A model generated the notes under the pieces. That model was not told the origin of the DNA and did not search any database. It worked only from the letters and a program-made list of their open reading frames with translations. This document shows positions 52,530 through 62,992 of a DNA stretch of 64,000 nucleotides, piece after piece. Position 1 is the first letter of the stretch. Each line of letters starts with the position of its first letter. The stretch is from an uncultured Lachnospiraceae bacterium (lineage in GTDB: Bacteria; Bacillota; Clostridia; Lachnospirales; Lachnospiraceae): positions 186,001 through 250,000 of the forward strand of contig CATLAK010000003.1 in NCBI GenBank assembly GCA_949878435.1, given 5' to 3'. The translations under genes and the position numbers were made by a program.

Positions 52530-54605
52530 TTAATCAATTATAAATGCACTGACGGCTACCTTCAGTCTATCTGATACGGTCATCAGGTTGTCTGCGCATA
52601 TGGCAAGTTCGTCCACCTGTTTTTTCTGTTTTTCAACGTCCTCGCCTATATTGATGGTTTCCGCCGTATTTTCCCCTGTCGTGGAAGAAATGGATTGCAC
52701 CGCGCTCAGCGTGGAATCCTTTGCATTGGAAATTGCCTGTGTCTGTATTACGATCTCATCAATATTTCCAGCCAGCTTTTCCAGATAATCATCCATATCC
52801 TTAAATGCACCCACCGCATGGATGACTGCTGTCTTCTGTGAGGTTAGTGCCTTTCCCGTATGCTCTGCGTGGCGCAGCACTTCAACATTAAATTCCTCTA
52901 TCCTGCTGATAATCTTGTGTATCTCATCTGCTGCACCCATAGACTGGTCGGCAAGCCTTTTTACTTCCGATGCGACCACTGCAAATCCCCTTCCCGATTC
53001 TCCGGCTCTTGCCGCCTCAATGCTGGCATTTAATGATAAAAGGTTCGTCTGTTCGGCAATTTCTGATATGACTTGGATAATACGGTTAATATCTGAAACT
53101 GATGATCCCAGCCCTTCCAGTTCTTTTACCATTTCATGCAGATTTTGATCGGTCGCCTCAGAGGTTTTGTTTAGCTCTTCCATAATTCCAATTCCTGAGT
53201 TTACAAGATTCTTAACCCCATTTGAAATTTTCTGGATTTCCTCCGTGTTATCTGCTACACAAGTAATCTTGTCTGCCAGATTATCCATATTATTGAGACA
53301 GTCTCTTGCACCTTCGCCCTGGTCTTCTGCACCTATACGAATCTGGGTGATTGCACCGGATATTCCCTCCATCGCTTCACATACCTGCGTATTCATATCC
53401 CCCACTTTGCTTACAGCCTCTTCTACCTGACCGGCTCCCTCCGATACCTGCATAATCAGCTTTTTTACCGATACCACCATATCGTTGATTCCGCCGCACA
53501 ATGCCGCGAATTCATCCCTGCTTTTCGTCCTGATCTGCACCGTAAGGTCGCCCTTAGATGCCTGTTCCACACCCCTTAAAATATTCTGGATATTTTTCCC
53601 TATACTTAGCGCAATCAAAGTCGCGACTGCCGACATGATTACCGTCAGGACGATTACCATAACAGTTACGTTCATCCTGATATCATTTGCCTGCTCCAGC
53701 ATGGTCTCCTTGGGAATCAAGCCTATGATACTATTTCCGATATCTCCTATGTAATAATAGCACATCCAGTAGTCCTTGCCCCTATATCGTAAATTAAAAG
53801 AACCTGACTTATCTACGCCCTGCTGCATTTTTTGATAGGCATTTCCCGAAACAATGATTTTCTCATCCAGAGATGGCGGATAATCCGCCTCCCGTGCCAG
53901 CTCTGTATTATCTTGCGCAGTAAACACTACCGTGCTATTGTCCCCCAGATTAATTTCCTCTAAGAGCTCCTCCATAACGCTGCTTCTGACTTCAAGAATA
54001 ATGAATCCGATATCCTGTCCTGTAAGCACATTATCCACGCGCCGGATAATTGTCAAAATACGGTTGTCATAGGGATTTTCCGCTTCCGGTCTTCTTTCCT
54101 TTAAAAATTCACTCTCCCCAAGCCATACCTTGCGGTTTCTTGCCATCACTTCTGCATAATCATTGGAAGCAGCAAAGGCTTCATATGTCGTTTCATCAAA
54201 AACAATCTCCTGATTGGTACTGATATGTTCATTCCCGTCTATGGCTATAAAATATCCATTTTCAACATATGCATTGGTACCTAGAAAGGATTTCATTTTC
54301 CTGTCCACGTAATCAAAATCCACACCCTCCTTTGGCGTGCCGCTAAAATAGGAAATCAGATCCCCATCCTGAGACAGATCGTACGCTGTCGTTTCCACTT
54401 CCAGCAAGAGAATTTCCAGATAATCAGAGGTTTTACCTAAAATCTGCATGGTAGATTCCTTATAATGTTTCTGCAGAAAATCCGCCGTCTGCCGGTAAAT
54501 GATTCCTCCCAGCAAAATCATAAAAAGCACAGGAAGGGCAAAAGCCAAAAACAGCTTTGCCCTGATTCCTATTCCTCTTTTCTTACCCTTTTGTGTTTTA
54601 ATCAT
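52530..54605 (-). CDS. Methyl-accepting chemotaxis protein with dCACHE-like sensor
   Basis: 691 residues from ATG 54605 (AGAGGAAGTGAA); six upstream codons are open. Layout: cytoplasmic basic start, TM1 ([20 protein letters not shown]), an extracytoplasmic sensor of about 270 residues with dCACHE-like pattern ([36 protein letters not shown]), TM2 ([20 protein letters not shown]), HAMP, then the signalling hairpin with the invariant [20 protein letters not shown]. Its start lies only 32 bases after the sugar permease stop on the same strand, so it probably belongs to the sugar transport transcript and may guide movement towards the same sugar. Confidence 0.93.
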   Translation of the reverse strand: MIKTQKGKKRGIGIRAKLFLAFALPVLFMILLGGIIYRQTADFLQKHYKESTMQILGKTSDYLEILLLEVETTAYDLSQDGDLISYFSGTPKEGVDFDYVDRKMKSFLGTNAYVENGYFIAIDGNEHISTNQEIVFDETTYEAFAASNDYAEVMARNRKVWLGESEFLKERRPEAENPYDNRILTIIRRVDNVLTGQDIGFIILEVRSSVMEELLEEINLGDNSTVVFTAQDNTELAREADYPPSLDEKIIVSGNAYQKMQQGVDKSGSFNLRYRGKDYWMCYYYIGDIGNSIIGLIPKETMLEQANDIRMNVTVMVIVLTVIMSAVATLIALSIGKNIQNILRGVEQASKGDLTVQIRTKSRDEFAALCGGINDMVVSVKKLIMQVSEGAGQVEEAVSKVGDMNTQVCEAMEGISGAITQIRIGAEDQGEGARDCLNNMDNLADKITCVADNTEEIQKISNGVKNLVNSGIGIMEELNKTSEATDQNLHEMVKELEGLGSSVSDINRIIQVISEIAEQTNLLSLNASIEAARAGESGRGFAVVASEVKRLADQSMGAADEIHKIISRIEEFNVEVLRHAEHTGKALTSQKTAVIHAVGAFKDMDDYLEKLAGNIDEIVIQTQAISNAKDSTLSAVQSISSTTGENTAETINIGEDVEKQKKQVDELAICADNLMTVSDRLKVAVSAFIID

Positions 54606-54637
54606 TTCACTTCCTCTCCGCATGAACCATATAGTCC

Positions 54638-55846
54638 TTATCTTGCCTTGGAACGTGTTCTTACATCAAATGCAACGGCAATGATGAAAATGATTCCCTT
54701 AACGATATACTGATAAGATACATCCACACCCATTAAGTTCATTCCATTGGTCAATGACATGATTACCAGTGCACCGATGATTGTATTTGTAACCTTTCCT
54801 ATACCCCCGCTGACAGCTGTGCCGCCGATGTACGAAGAGGCAATCGCATCCATTTCAAATGCATTACCTGCTGTAGGAGTTGCAGACTGCAGTCTTGAGG
54901 TATATAATACGCCGGCAAGCGCCGCCAAAAAGCTCATGGAACAAAATGCGAACAGAGTCACCTTTTTTACATCGATACCGGAAAGTTCTGCTGCCTGATC
55001 ATTGCCTCCGATACCGTAAATGTATCTGCCTAGTCTGGTTTTATTCAACATGTAATTATAAATAAACAAGACCACACCCACGATGACTGCTGTCCATGGG
55101 ATGCCGCTATAACTTGCCAGTACCCATATAATCGCCATGATAATGACAGAAACAAAAATAAGACCAAAGATAAATACAGGAGCAGAAATTACCTGAAAAT
55201 TATATTTCTGCTTATTTTTTCTGACCTTGATCTGCGAAACCACGGTGAGTACCACTGCAACAATACCGATCAGCAGCGTAAGCAGATGAAACCCTAAATC
55301 CACACCGGGAATATCAGGAATAAATCCGTTAGACAATGCATTGAACCCGGCATTGGGTATGATAATCGTACCTGTTTTCTGTAATGCCAGATTCAGCAGT
55401 CCTCGGAACATAAACATGCCTGCCAGCGTAGTAACAAATGCAGGAACCCCCACTCTCGTTACTAAAACCCCCTGATATACCCCAATCATGAGCCCGATTG
55501 CAAGGACGGCAAGAATCGCGATCCACTCATTTACGCCTGTCTGCGTCATCAATATTGCTGCAATCGCCCCGCAAAAGCCTGCAACATAGCCTACCGAAAG
55601 ATCGATATGCTTTAAGATCAGTATCAATGTCATGCCAATAGCAAGCACCGCAACATATCCCGCCTGATTAATCAGATTAGAGAGATTTCTTGCCTGTATA
55701 AATCCTCCATTGGTCTTCCATGTAAAAAACAGCATGATGATTACAAGCGTTATGTACATCATGTAATCTCTGATATTTGTTTTAACCAAACTGGCGATCT
55801 CCCACCCAAGCCCCGCCTTTTTAGGTTCTTTCTTTGTATTTTCCAT
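54638..55846 (-). CDS. Sugar ABC transporter permease (GguB/XylH/MglC family)
   Basis: 402 residues, about ten hydrophobic segments, BPD_transp_2 family. Characteristic stretches are [40 protein letters not shown] and [20 protein letters not shown]. The 400-residue length and the large insertion at residues 195-240 match GguB/XylH-type permeases rather than RbsC (about 320). It forms a homodimeric channel with the ATPase encoded 12 bases upstream. GGAGG precedes ATG 55846. Confidence 0.94.
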   Translation of the reverse strand: MENTKKEPKKAGLGWEIASLVKTNIRDYMMYITLVIIMLFFTWKTNGGFIQARNLSNLINQAGYVAVLAIGMTLILILKHIDLSVGYVAGFCGAIAAILMTQTGVNEWIAILAVLAIGLMIGVYQGVLVTRVGVPAFVTTLAGMFMFRGLLNLALQKTGTIIIPNAGFNALSNGFIPDIPGVDLGFHLLTLLIGIVAVVLTVVSQIKVRKNKQKYNFQVISAPVFIFGLIFVSVIIMAIIWVLASYSGIPWTAVIVGVVLFIYNYMLNKTRLGRYIYGIGGNDQAAELSGIDVKKVTLFAFCSMSFLAALAGVLYTSRLQSATPTAGNAFEMDAIASSYIGGTAVSGGIGKVTNTIIGALVIMSLTNGMNLMGVDVSYQYIVKGIIFIIAVAFDVRTRSKAR

Positions 55847-55857
55847 TCTGTAACCTC

Positions 55858-57384
55858 CTACGAATTAATAGCCATTGCCATAACTTTATTCTCGTCCGCA
55901 TCTTCGCTGGACAATTCACCAGTAATCGTTCCGCTCGACATGACATATAGTCTGTCACTCATGCCAAGTACCTCCGGAAGTTCTGAGGAAATCATAATGA
56001 TACTCATTCCCTGTTCCACCAGACTGTTCATGAGAGAATAAATTTCATATTTAGCGCCAACGTCAATACCTCTTGTAGGTTCATCCAGAATCAATACTTT
56101 GGGTTTCACGAACAGCCATTTCGCCAGCTGTACCTTCTGCTGATTTCCTCCGCTTAAATTACCTACCTTCTGCATAATGGAAGGTGCTTTGATATTGATA
56201 GAGTCCTTATATCCGTTTGCCACATTGATCTCTTCATTTTCATTAATGGATATTCCCTCTTCGAGTTCCTCCAGATTGGCAATGCTGATGTTATACTTGA
56301 TATCTTGTATCAGCACAAGACCATTTCCTTTTCTGTCCTCGCTGACATAGGCGACCCCCTTTTGAATGGCATCCTTGGGTTTGCCAAAGGAGACCTTCTC
56401 GCCCTCCAGAATAATCTCGCCGCTGGTGATTCTGTAGCCTGTAGGATTGCCAAAAACGCTCAAGGCAAATTCCGTTCTTCCGGCTCCCATCAACCCTTGA
56501 AGCCCCACGATTTCCCCCTTGCGGACATTCAAGTTAACGTTGTGAAGAATTTCCTTCCCCTTCACCGGATCCTCCACCGTCCAGTTCTTTATCTCCAAAC
56601 AAATATCCCCGATGTTCTTCTTCTCTCTCTTCGGATAAATATTGTCAATTTCCCTTCCTACCATGTACTTAATGATTTCTGCTTCCGTAACCGCCTTTTG
56701 CGCCGTATCCATAGAGCAGATTGTAGCGCCGTCACGCAGCACCGTAATCGTGTCCGCAATCGCTGTGATTTCCCTGAGCTTATGGGATATCATAATACAG
56801 GTGACACCCTGCTGCTTTAATTCTTTGATCAGCTCAAGCAGGTTCTTACTGTCGTCTTCATTCAATGAAGCTGTAGGCTCATCTAAAATCAGCAGTTTGA
56901 CATCCTTGCTCAACGCTTTTGCAATCTCTACAAGCTGCTGGTTTCCTACGCCAAGGTTTTTAACCTTCATGGACGGATCCACATCCAGCCGTACCTTCTT
57001 AAGAACCTCTGTCGCTTTTACAATCGTTTTATTCCAGTCAATGCTTCTGCCGTCCATAATTTCATGACCGAAATAAATATTCTCATAAATACTTAACTCC
57101 GGAACCAGTGCCAGTTCCTGATAAATGATTGCAATCCCCTTTTCTTCGCTGTCTGCAATCGATTTGAAGTGTTGTATATCGCCATTGAAAACAATATCCC
57201 CGGAATAGGTACCGTAATGATATACGCCGGAAAGTACTTTCATCAGGGTCGATTTTCCTGCCCCATTCTCTCCCACCAGACAATGGATTTCTCCGCGCTT
57301 TACCTTAAAATTTACATTGTCCAGGGCCTTTACTCCGGGAAACTCTTTCGTGATATTTCTCATTTCAAGTATATAATCACTCAT
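55858..57384 (-). CDS. Sugar ABC transporter ATP-binding protein (GguA/XylG/MglA family)
   Basis: 508 residues from ATG 57384 (GGGAGGCAGGC). It contains two tandem ATPase domains: first Walker A GENGAGKSTLMK, Walker B LLILDEPTASL; second, degenerate P-loop LQGLMGAGRTEFALS, with signature LSGGNQQKVQLAKWL and LILDEPTRGIDVGAKYEIY. This is the standard layout for CUT2 sugar importers. It energises uptake of the sugar bound by the substrate-binding protein encoded upstream, and is followed after 12 bases by the permease gene. Confidence 0.95.
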   Translation of the reverse strand: MSDYILEMRNITKEFPGVKALDNVNFKVKRGEIHCLVGENGAGKSTLMKVLSGVYHYGTYSGDIVFNGDIQHFKSIADSEEKGIAIIYQELALVPELSIYENIYFGHEIMDGRSIDWNKTIVKATEVLKKVRLDVDPSMKVKNLGVGNQQLVEIAKALSKDVKLLILDEPTASLNEDDSKNLLELIKELKQQGVTCIMISHKLREITAIADTITVLRDGATICSMDTAQKAVTEAEIIKYMVGREIDNIYPKREKKNIGDICLEIKNWTVEDPVKGKEILHNVNLNVRKGEIVGLQGLMGAGRTEFALSVFGNPTGYRITSGEIILEGEKVSFGKPKDAIQKGVAYVSEDRKGNGLVLIQDIKYNISIANLEELEEGISINENEEINVANGYKDSINIKAPSIMQKVGNLSGGNQQKVQLAKWLFVKPKVLILDEPTRGIDVGAKYEIYSLMNSLVEQGMSIIMISSELPEVLGMSDRLYVMSSGTITGELSSEDADENKVMAMAINS

Positions 57385-57431
57385 GCCTGCCTCCCTATCC
57401 AAATATGTGGACTACTTTTTATTTGTTATGG

Positions 57432-57471
57432 AAAGGTCGGCTTTAAACTTAACTATTTAAAGCCGACCTTT
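57432..57471 (-). terminator. Intercistronic stem-loop between binding protein and ATPase genes
   Basis: AAAGGTCGGCTTTAAA (57432-57447) pairs perfectly with TTTAAAGCCGACCTTT (57456-57471) across eight bases. It sits between the stop of the substrate-binding protein gene and the ATPase start. The U-run after it on the minus strand is short (CTTTCC). It would act as a partial terminator or protect the 3' end of the binding-protein mRNA, giving more binding protein than transporter. Confidence 0.8.
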
Positions 57472-57500
57472 TTCATCACTGATTGCTTATTAATTACAAA

Positions 57501-58685
57501 TTATTCTAATCCGGTGAACTCTGATGCATCATAATATCCGGAATCAATAAGTGCTGCCTTAACATTATCTTTCGTCACAACTACGATATTTGTCTGTTTA
57601 GCAGGTACGTCTTTTGCTTCATTGTTATAAGTTGTATCTGTAGCCGGTGTCTCACCGTTTAAGATAGATACTGCCATAGCAACTGAATCAGCTGCCAGTG
57701 TACGCGTATCCTTAAATACTGTCATGGACTGCTTGCCGTCAATTACATACTGAACGGATGCAATTTCTGCGTCCTGACCTGTTACCACATAGCTGGATAC
57801 ATCCTTATCTGTTGCAAATACGTCTGCGATGGAACGAGCTGTACCATCGTTAGGACCAAGTACTACAACATCACCCTTCATATCTGCCCCAACTGCTGTC
57901 AAATGTGCTTCTGCTTTAGACTTTGCAACATTGAAATCCCAGTCAGTTGTAATCTGTCCGATAATAGCAGCTTCTTCATCACGGGTAAGTTCTGCCTTGT
58001 CCTGTAAGCCAACTGCTTCAGAAGAGTTGGCAATTACAAATGTGCCATCTGCAATCTTGGGCTGAAGAACACTCCATGCGCCCTCAAAGAAGATAAACGC
58101 ATTGTTATCTGTTGCAGCGCCTGAATATAAGTAAAGAGGAATACCGCTTCCTGCCGGTGCATTGTCGATCAGATACTGCCCCTGGGCTGCTCCTACAGAA
58201 AAGCTGTCGAATGTAACATAGTAATCAACTGCATCTGTGCCTGTGATCAATCTGTCATATGCGATAACCGTTACGCCTTCTGCTTTCGCTGCTTCTACTG
58301 CTGCCGCTGCTGCTGCGCCATCCTGTGCACATATGATCAGAACATCGATTCCCTGAGAAACAAGTGTCTCTACATTGGTCTTTTCAGTTGCAGAAGATCC
58401 CTGGCTGAACAGTACCTGATTCGTAAATCCGGCATCCCCTAAAATACTCTCAAACTGTGCCTGGTCCTGAAGCCATCTGGGCTCATCCTTTGTGGGAAGT
58501 ACGATACCTACCTGAACGCTTCCTGAAGCACTGTCGTCACTTGCAGGCTGTGAAGCTGCATCATCTTCAACCACTTCGTCAGCTGCAGGTTCACTGCTGC
58601 TTGTCGTTTCTTTGCTGCCGCATCCTGCTAACATGGTTACTGCCATAGCTGTTGCAAGAATGAGGCTAAGTAATTTTTTCTTCAT
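57501..58685 (-). CDS. Sugar-binding lipoprotein of ABC importer (ChvE-like)
   Basis: 394 residues from ATG 58685 (AAGGGAGGGTAATA); the frame is open 36 codons upstream but the lipoprotein signal starts here (MKKKLLSLILATAMAVTMLA then GCG). An acidic/Ser-rich linker of about 35 residues precedes a type I periplasmic-binding fold: QVGIVLPTKDEPRWLQD, VIAYDRLITGT and VVTGQDAEIASVQYV. PTKDEPRW and the YDRLI/GQDA motifs match ChvE/XylF-like aldose receptors, so galactose, glucose, xylose or arabinose are the candidate ligands. Its partner ATPase and permease follow. Confidence 0.95.
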   Translation of the reverse strand: MKKKLLSLILATAMAVTMLAGCGSKETTSSSEPAADEVVEDDAASQPASDDSASGSVQVGIVLPTKDEPRWLQDQAQFESILGDAGFTNQVLFSQGSSATEKTNVETLVSQGIDVLIICAQDGAAAAAAVEAAKAEGVTVIAYDRLITGTDAVDYYVTFDSFSVGAAQGQYLIDNAPAGSGIPLYLYSGAATDNNAFIFFEGAWSVLQPKIADGTFVIANSSEAVGLQDKAELTRDEEAAIIGQITTDWDFNVAKSKAEAHLTAVGADMKGDVVVLGPNDGTARSIADVFATDKDVSSYVVTGQDAEIASVQYVIDGKQSMTVFKDTRTLAADSVAMAVSILNGETPATDTTYNNEAKDVPAKQTNIVVVTKDNVKAALIDSGYYDASEFTGLE

Positions 58686-58737
58686 TATTACCCTCCCTTG
58701 AATAGAAATAATTTTATAACTTTCTGTTACAAACATT

Positions 58738-58743
58738 ACTATA
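58738..58743 (-). promoter_or_regulatory. Possible extended -10 promoter for the binding-protein gene
   Basis: On the minus strand TGCTATAGT gives an extended -10 (TATAGT at 58743-58738) about 53 bases before the ATG. No convincing -35 is at 17 bases. It would allow the transporter genes to be transcribed separately from the sensor genes. Confidence 0.4.
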
Positions 58744-58857
58744 GCACACACATTGCTTAATATCTTTTTAGGATTCTGCACATTTTTGTGCAATTTTATC
58801 TATGGCAGTCATATGTTAGCAGATTTTTAACTTCATTTTTTATTTCGCAAAAAAATG

Positions 58858-59907
58858 CTAATTTAACAGATCCGGTCTGTTTAAGTAAACATCCTCCTTT
58901 AAGTGAAAGCCTTCATCTATAATAACCTCCTGCATGTTCTCTTCCGTCACCGCAATCGGTTCCATTTTTATATAAGGAATCTCTATCCCATCCTCTGTGA
59001 TATAACTGTCATAGGCAAATTCCCTGCCCTTTGCCATATCCACTGCGGCTCTTGCCGCACGGTCCGCCATCCTTTCTATAGACTTATAAACCGTCATATA
59101 CTGGGTTCCTTCCACGATCCTCTGACAAGCCGCCAGATCCGCATCCTGACCTGCCACATATACTTCTCCTGCAAGCCTTAGCTCTGCCAGGGCGCTCACC
59201 GCCTGTCCCGCCAAATTATCATTTCCGCACATTACGCCCTTGACCTCATGCATCACATCGCCATTCTGCCTCACATACATAGCCGCATACTCGGGCTTCC
59301 ACCCGTCCGCATAATAGACGTCTAAAATCTCTATTTGCTTCTCTTTCATCACTTCCTCAAAGCCGCTTTGCACTTCCATCGCATTGTTATCCGTTTTCGG
59401 TCCGCATATCATCAACACCTTATCGCCCGTCTCCAGCTTTTCACCAAACGCTTCCCCCATCAGTGTCCCCACTTTTCTATTGTCAAAGGAAATGTAAAGA
59501 TCGGGCTGCGCGCCCAGAATCAGACGGTCATAAGAAATCACTTTGATGCCCTTCTCCCTGGCTGCTTTGACAGAGGCAAGAAGGGGCTCTGAATCTATGG
59601 GGATGATGACGATGACATCCACCTCTTTTTCAATAAAATACCTGATAAGTTCTACCTGCTCTTCCACGCTGCTGTTTGCATTTTGGACATTTACCTCTGC
59701 CCCTAGTTCCTTTGCCGTGGAAACGAACACATCTCTGTCCCTCTGCCAGCGTTCCATGACGAAATTGTCAAAGATCATGCCAATCTGGACTTTCTCCTCT
59801 TCCTCACCCTCCGGCTGCTGCGTGTCCTTTTCTTTCTCGCAGCCGCCAAGCAGCATGACCGCCATCAATGTCAAAAGCAGCATGCCTATTTTGCATATCT
59901 TCTTCAT
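58858..59907 (-). CDS. Second sugar-binding lipoprotein (XylF-like)
   Basis: 349 residues. Signal MKKICKIGMLLLTLMAVMLLG then GC gives a lipobox. Periplasmic-binding type I motifs are present: QIGMIFDNFVMERWQRD, VIVIIPIDSEPLLASVKAA, VISYDRLILGA, GPKTDNNAMEV and VYVAGQDADLAACQR, close to D-xylose receptors. Its start overlaps the response regulator stop (TGATG), so it is translated with the two-component genes rather than with the transporter. This suggests it presents ligand to the sensor kinase, although serving the transporter is equally possible. Confidence 0.93.
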   Translation of the reverse strand: MKKICKIGMLLLTLMAVMLLGGCEKEKDTQQPEGEEEEKVQIGMIFDNFVMERWQRDRDVFVSTAKELGAEVNVQNANSSVEEQVELIRYFIEKEVDVIVIIPIDSEPLLASVKAAREKGIKVISYDRLILGAQPDLYISFDNRKVGTLMGEAFGEKLETGDKVLMICGPKTDNNAMEVQSGFEEVMKEKQIEILDVYYADGWKPEYAAMYVRQNGDVMHEVKGVMCGNDNLAGQAVSALAELRLAGEVYVAGQDADLAACQRIVEGTQYMTVYKSIERMADRAARAAVDMAKGREFAYDSYITEDGIEIPYIKMEPIAVTEENMQEVIIDEGFHLKEDVYLNRPDLLN

Positions 59908-61508
59908 CAGCAGTTTTCCTCCTTATACTCAGTGGGTGTTACACCCACTTTCTTTTTAAATGAACGGCTGAAATAATTGGGATCAGAATATCCCACCTCG
60001 CTGCAGATCTCCTTCATGCTCTTATTCGTTGTGCTTAGCAGCTCTTTTGCTCTTTCCATCCGGATTGCTGTCACATAATCTATGAAGTTTCCTCCCGTTT
60101 CTTCCTTGAACAATCTGCTGAAATAATACGGGCTGATGTTGATTTCCCTGGAGACCTCATCCAGAGAAATATCATCACAGTAATGGCTGTCGATGTAGCT
60201 CTTTGCCTGCTCCACAAGGCTGATAGACGTTTTTTCCTTACTTCCGGATATATTTCTTGCCGCCTCTCTGATCTTTGTGAGAAACCAGGAACGAAGTTCT
60301 TCATACTGATTCATATGATACAGGATGGTGAGATAATCATGACGATCCTCAAACCGATAGGTACTGCCGCCGCTTTTGATGGAAATCGTTTCTGCCTGTA
60401 AAATCAATTCCAGGACTTTTAGCTTGATATCCATGACGGCATCCCCGTGCCTGCTGAGCATCCAGTCAAAAAAACGGTTTGCCTCTGACACAGCCCCTCC
60501 GGCATCTCCTCCCTGGACAAGGTTCAGAATCCTTTTTTCCAGTTCCACAGGATAATCATCCTCATACATATTTTTGGCAGAAAGGTCACGGGCATGCGCC
60601 ACGCTGCCCACGGTATGGCGCAGTACGTTTACTGCCTCCGTATAAGAAAGATCTGCTTCATCCAGCCTTTTAATCGTTCCGATTCCTACCCGGAACGCTA
60701 CATCAATATCCTTTCTGAGTTTATGAACCATTTTGCGTGCATTTTCAATGATCTTGACTCTCTCCTCATATTCATCCTCCACGCTTTCCTTTGCGCAGGG
60801 AACAAATACGATTACCGTGTTTGCCATCATCGATCCCACGATTCCCGGAAAAAATTCCTTTACGTTCTCCCGCAGTTTCACATAATTAGACTGCATTCTT
60901 ACACTTGCGCCAATGGCATTCGTCAAATGACCATCCTTTTCCATATCCCCGCATTCAATCACCATAACATAGCCATTGTCTTCTTTTATGCCAAGCAGGT
61001 TCTTAAAATTCTCCGCCTCTTCCATATAATTTTCCTGGAAAAGAACAGAATAGATTAAACCGCTCTCAATAATAGGAATCACCGTTTCCATCTTTTCTTT
61101 GATCAAAAGGTCGTTGCTTCTCTTCATTCTATCCAGATCGATTTTTTCCATTGCCTTCTTTAAGAGCGCAACAATTGTATTTTTATTGATTGGCTTATTG
61201 ACGTACTCCATCACGCCCAGACCAATCGCTTCCTTCGCATAATCAAATTTATCGTAAGCGGACACTACAATAAAAATAATATTCCGATTATTCTTTTTGA
61301 TTTCTTTCATCGCTTCGATTCCATTGATTCCCGGCATATGTATATCCATAAGCGCAATATCCGGTCTGAAGCTCTCTGCAAGTTCTATGACACTCCTTCC
61401 GGTTTTTGCCGATTCAATAGAACATGAATCCCCAAAATTCTTTTCAATGATAAATTTTAAGGCATCAATGACGATCCCTTCATCGTCAGCTATCATAATT
61501 TTGTACAT
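59907..61508 (-). CDS. YesN-type response regulator with AraC DNA-binding domain
   Basis: 533 residues. Residues 1-120 are the receiver: MIADDEGIVIDAL acidic pocket, phospho-acceptor Asp in DIALMDIHMPGINGIEAM, and the Lys in EYVNKPINKN. A middle region of about 290 residues is poorly conserved. The C-terminal 100 residues are two AraC HTH motifs (ISPYYFSRLFKEETGGNFID; VGYSDPNYFSRSFKKKVGVT). It should be phosphorylated by the kinase encoded two bases upstream and activate the neighbouring sugar-uptake genes. The GAGG ribosome binding site is seven bases from ATG 61508. Confidence 0.95.
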   Translation of the reverse strand: MYKIMIADDEGIVIDALKFIIEKNFGDSCSIESAKTGRSVIELAESFRPDIALMDIHMPGINGIEAMKEIKKNNRNIIFIVVSAYDKFDYAKEAIGLGVMEYVNKPINKNTIVALLKKAMEKIDLDRMKRSNDLLIKEKMETVIPIIESGLIYSVLFQENYMEEAENFKNLLGIKEDNGYVMVIECGDMEKDGHLTNAIGASVRMQSNYVKLRENVKEFFPGIVGSMMANTVIVFVPCAKESVEDEYEERVKIIENARKMVHKLRKDIDVAFRVGIGTIKRLDEADLSYTEAVNVLRHTVGSVAHARDLSAKNMYEDDYPVELEKRILNLVQGGDAGGAVSEANRFFDWMLSRHGDAVMDIKLKVLELILQAETISIKSGGSTYRFEDRHDYLTILYHMNQYEELRSWFLTKIREAARNISGSKEKTSISLVEQAKSYIDSHYCDDISLDEVSREINISPYYFSRLFKEETGGNFIDYVTAIRMERAKELLSTTNKSMKEICSEVGYSDPNYFSRSFKKKVGVTPTEYKEENC

Positions 61509-61510
61509 AC

Positions 61511-62992
61511 TTATACCTCTAATGGAATATATATTGCAACCTCTGTTCCCATATCCTGTCCTGCACTTGTAATGTCAATCACATCCTCCCGCTCAAAAAA
61601 CAGCCTGAGCCTGACGATTACATTGTCCAGACCAACCCCGTTGATCACATCATCCAATTCACTTTCTTCCAGTTTTCGATTCATGATCTTTTCAATTTTT
61701 TCTTCACTCATGCCTACCCCGTTATCCCGTATGCTGACACATATGCTGCCTCCCTCCTCATAGACAGAAAGCTCTATCAGCTTTTCCCTGGAAATATCCC
61801 TGACGCCGTGATTGATGCAGTTTTCCACGATAGGCTGCAAAATCATACTCGGTATCTGCGCATGAATCAACTCCTCGTCTATTTCTTTTTTGAAATGGAT
61901 TTCCCCCGAAAATCTCACATTGATAATATAAATATAATGATCGATCAGTTCGATTTCCTCTTCCAGCGTCACCGTGTCATGATTCTTCTTTACATTGTAC
62001 CGAAAAAAGTCGGCTACATTCTGCACATACTGATAAGTCTTATCTGCACCCTCCATCATGGCAAGCTGCGCCCCCGCATTCAATGTATTGAACAAAAAAT
62101 GAGGGTTGATCTGTGCCTGGAGATAGTTCAGCTTGGCATCCCGCAGGTGCGTCTCCATCATAAGCTGTCTCTCCTTCATGGCGCTTTCCAATTCCATGCT
62201 TCTTTTTAACTGCGCAATATAGTTTTTCAGACTCTTCACCATCTGGTCAAATGCATTGGTCACAATCCCCACCTCATCCCGGGGTCTTCTTTCCGATAAC
62301 TGGATATCCAGCGTACCCTTTGCCACCTCATCCGCCGCTTTCGCCAGTTCGATCAGAGGATTGGTAATGCCCTTTGTGAGAAAGATGATGAGGATCACAT
62401 TCAGCGCACTGACCATACAGAGTATCAAAATGTTTGAAGTTTCCGAAAATTTCAGCGTTGAGAACAATTTCTCATAATTCTGTGAATTATTTTGAAATTG
62501 TTGATTATTCAGGCTGTACAGGTACGCATTAAGATATCCATACAACTCGTCCGCATGAACAAAATACTCCTTATATTTTGCAATATTCCGCCCCCGCTTT
62601 GCTTCGATTGCCTTGTCTGTAATCTCTATGTATGACTGCGACATATGATAAATATTTTTTTCCATGATCATAGTCTCATCATCAAGAATATAGGTATTAA
62701 GATTTTCCAGCTGATTCAGATACTCCTGCTCATTGCGGAGATATTCCTCAATGGCATCCGTATCCCTCGTATCAAGGAATCTTTCCAAATTCCGATGAAT
62801 CAGCGTCAATCCGTTCTGCAGTTCATTGAGCATGGCATTGCTCTCATACACCTTGTCAATATCGGCGATCATCTTGTTGATATTAAAATAAATATACCAG
62901 TTTACGCCGAGAATGATCAACGCAATCGTGAGAAACATGAGAAGCAGCTTGGTTTGAATACTGATAAAAATATGCTTTTTGTTATTCTTCAT
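61511..62992 (-). CDS. YesM-type sensor histidine kinase
   Basis: 493 residues from ATG 62992 (GGGGAGCAGA upstream), which overlaps the 3' end of the preceding gene by 11 bases; ATG 63007 has no spacing for its ribosome binding site. Two transmembrane helices (LLLMFLTIALIILGVNWYIY; LILCMVSALNVILIIFLTKG) flank an extracellular helical sensor of about 150 residues. HAMP follows, then the phospho-acceptor box LQAQINPHFLFNTLNAG, N-box ENCINHGV and G-box DNGVGMSEEK. Clostridial XylFII-LytS-YesN systems use a membrane-anchored binding protein as sugar co-receptor for such kinases; here the gene just upstream is of that type but broken. Confidence 0.94.
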   Translation of the reverse strand: MKNNKKHIFISIQTKLLLMFLTIALIILGVNWYIYFNINKMIADIDKVYESNAMLNELQNGLTLIHRNLERFLDTRDTDAIEEYLRNEQEYLNQLENLNTYILDDETMIMEKNIYHMSQSYIEITDKAIEAKRGRNIAKYKEYFVHADELYGYLNAYLYSLNNQQFQNNSQNYEKLFSTLKFSETSNILILCMVSALNVILIIFLTKGITNPLIELAKAADEVAKGTLDIQLSERRPRDEVGIVTNAFDQMVKSLKNYIAQLKRSMELESAMKERQLMMETHLRDAKLNYLQAQINPHFLFNTLNAGAQLAMMEGADKTYQYVQNVADFFRYNVKKNHDTVTLEEEIELIDHYIYIINVRFSGEIHFKKEIDEELIHAQIPSMILQPIVENCINHGVRDISREKLIELSVYEEGGSICVSIRDNGVGMSEEKIEKIMNRKLEESELDDVINGVGLDNVIVRLRLFFEREDVIDITSAGQDMGTEVAIYIPLEV

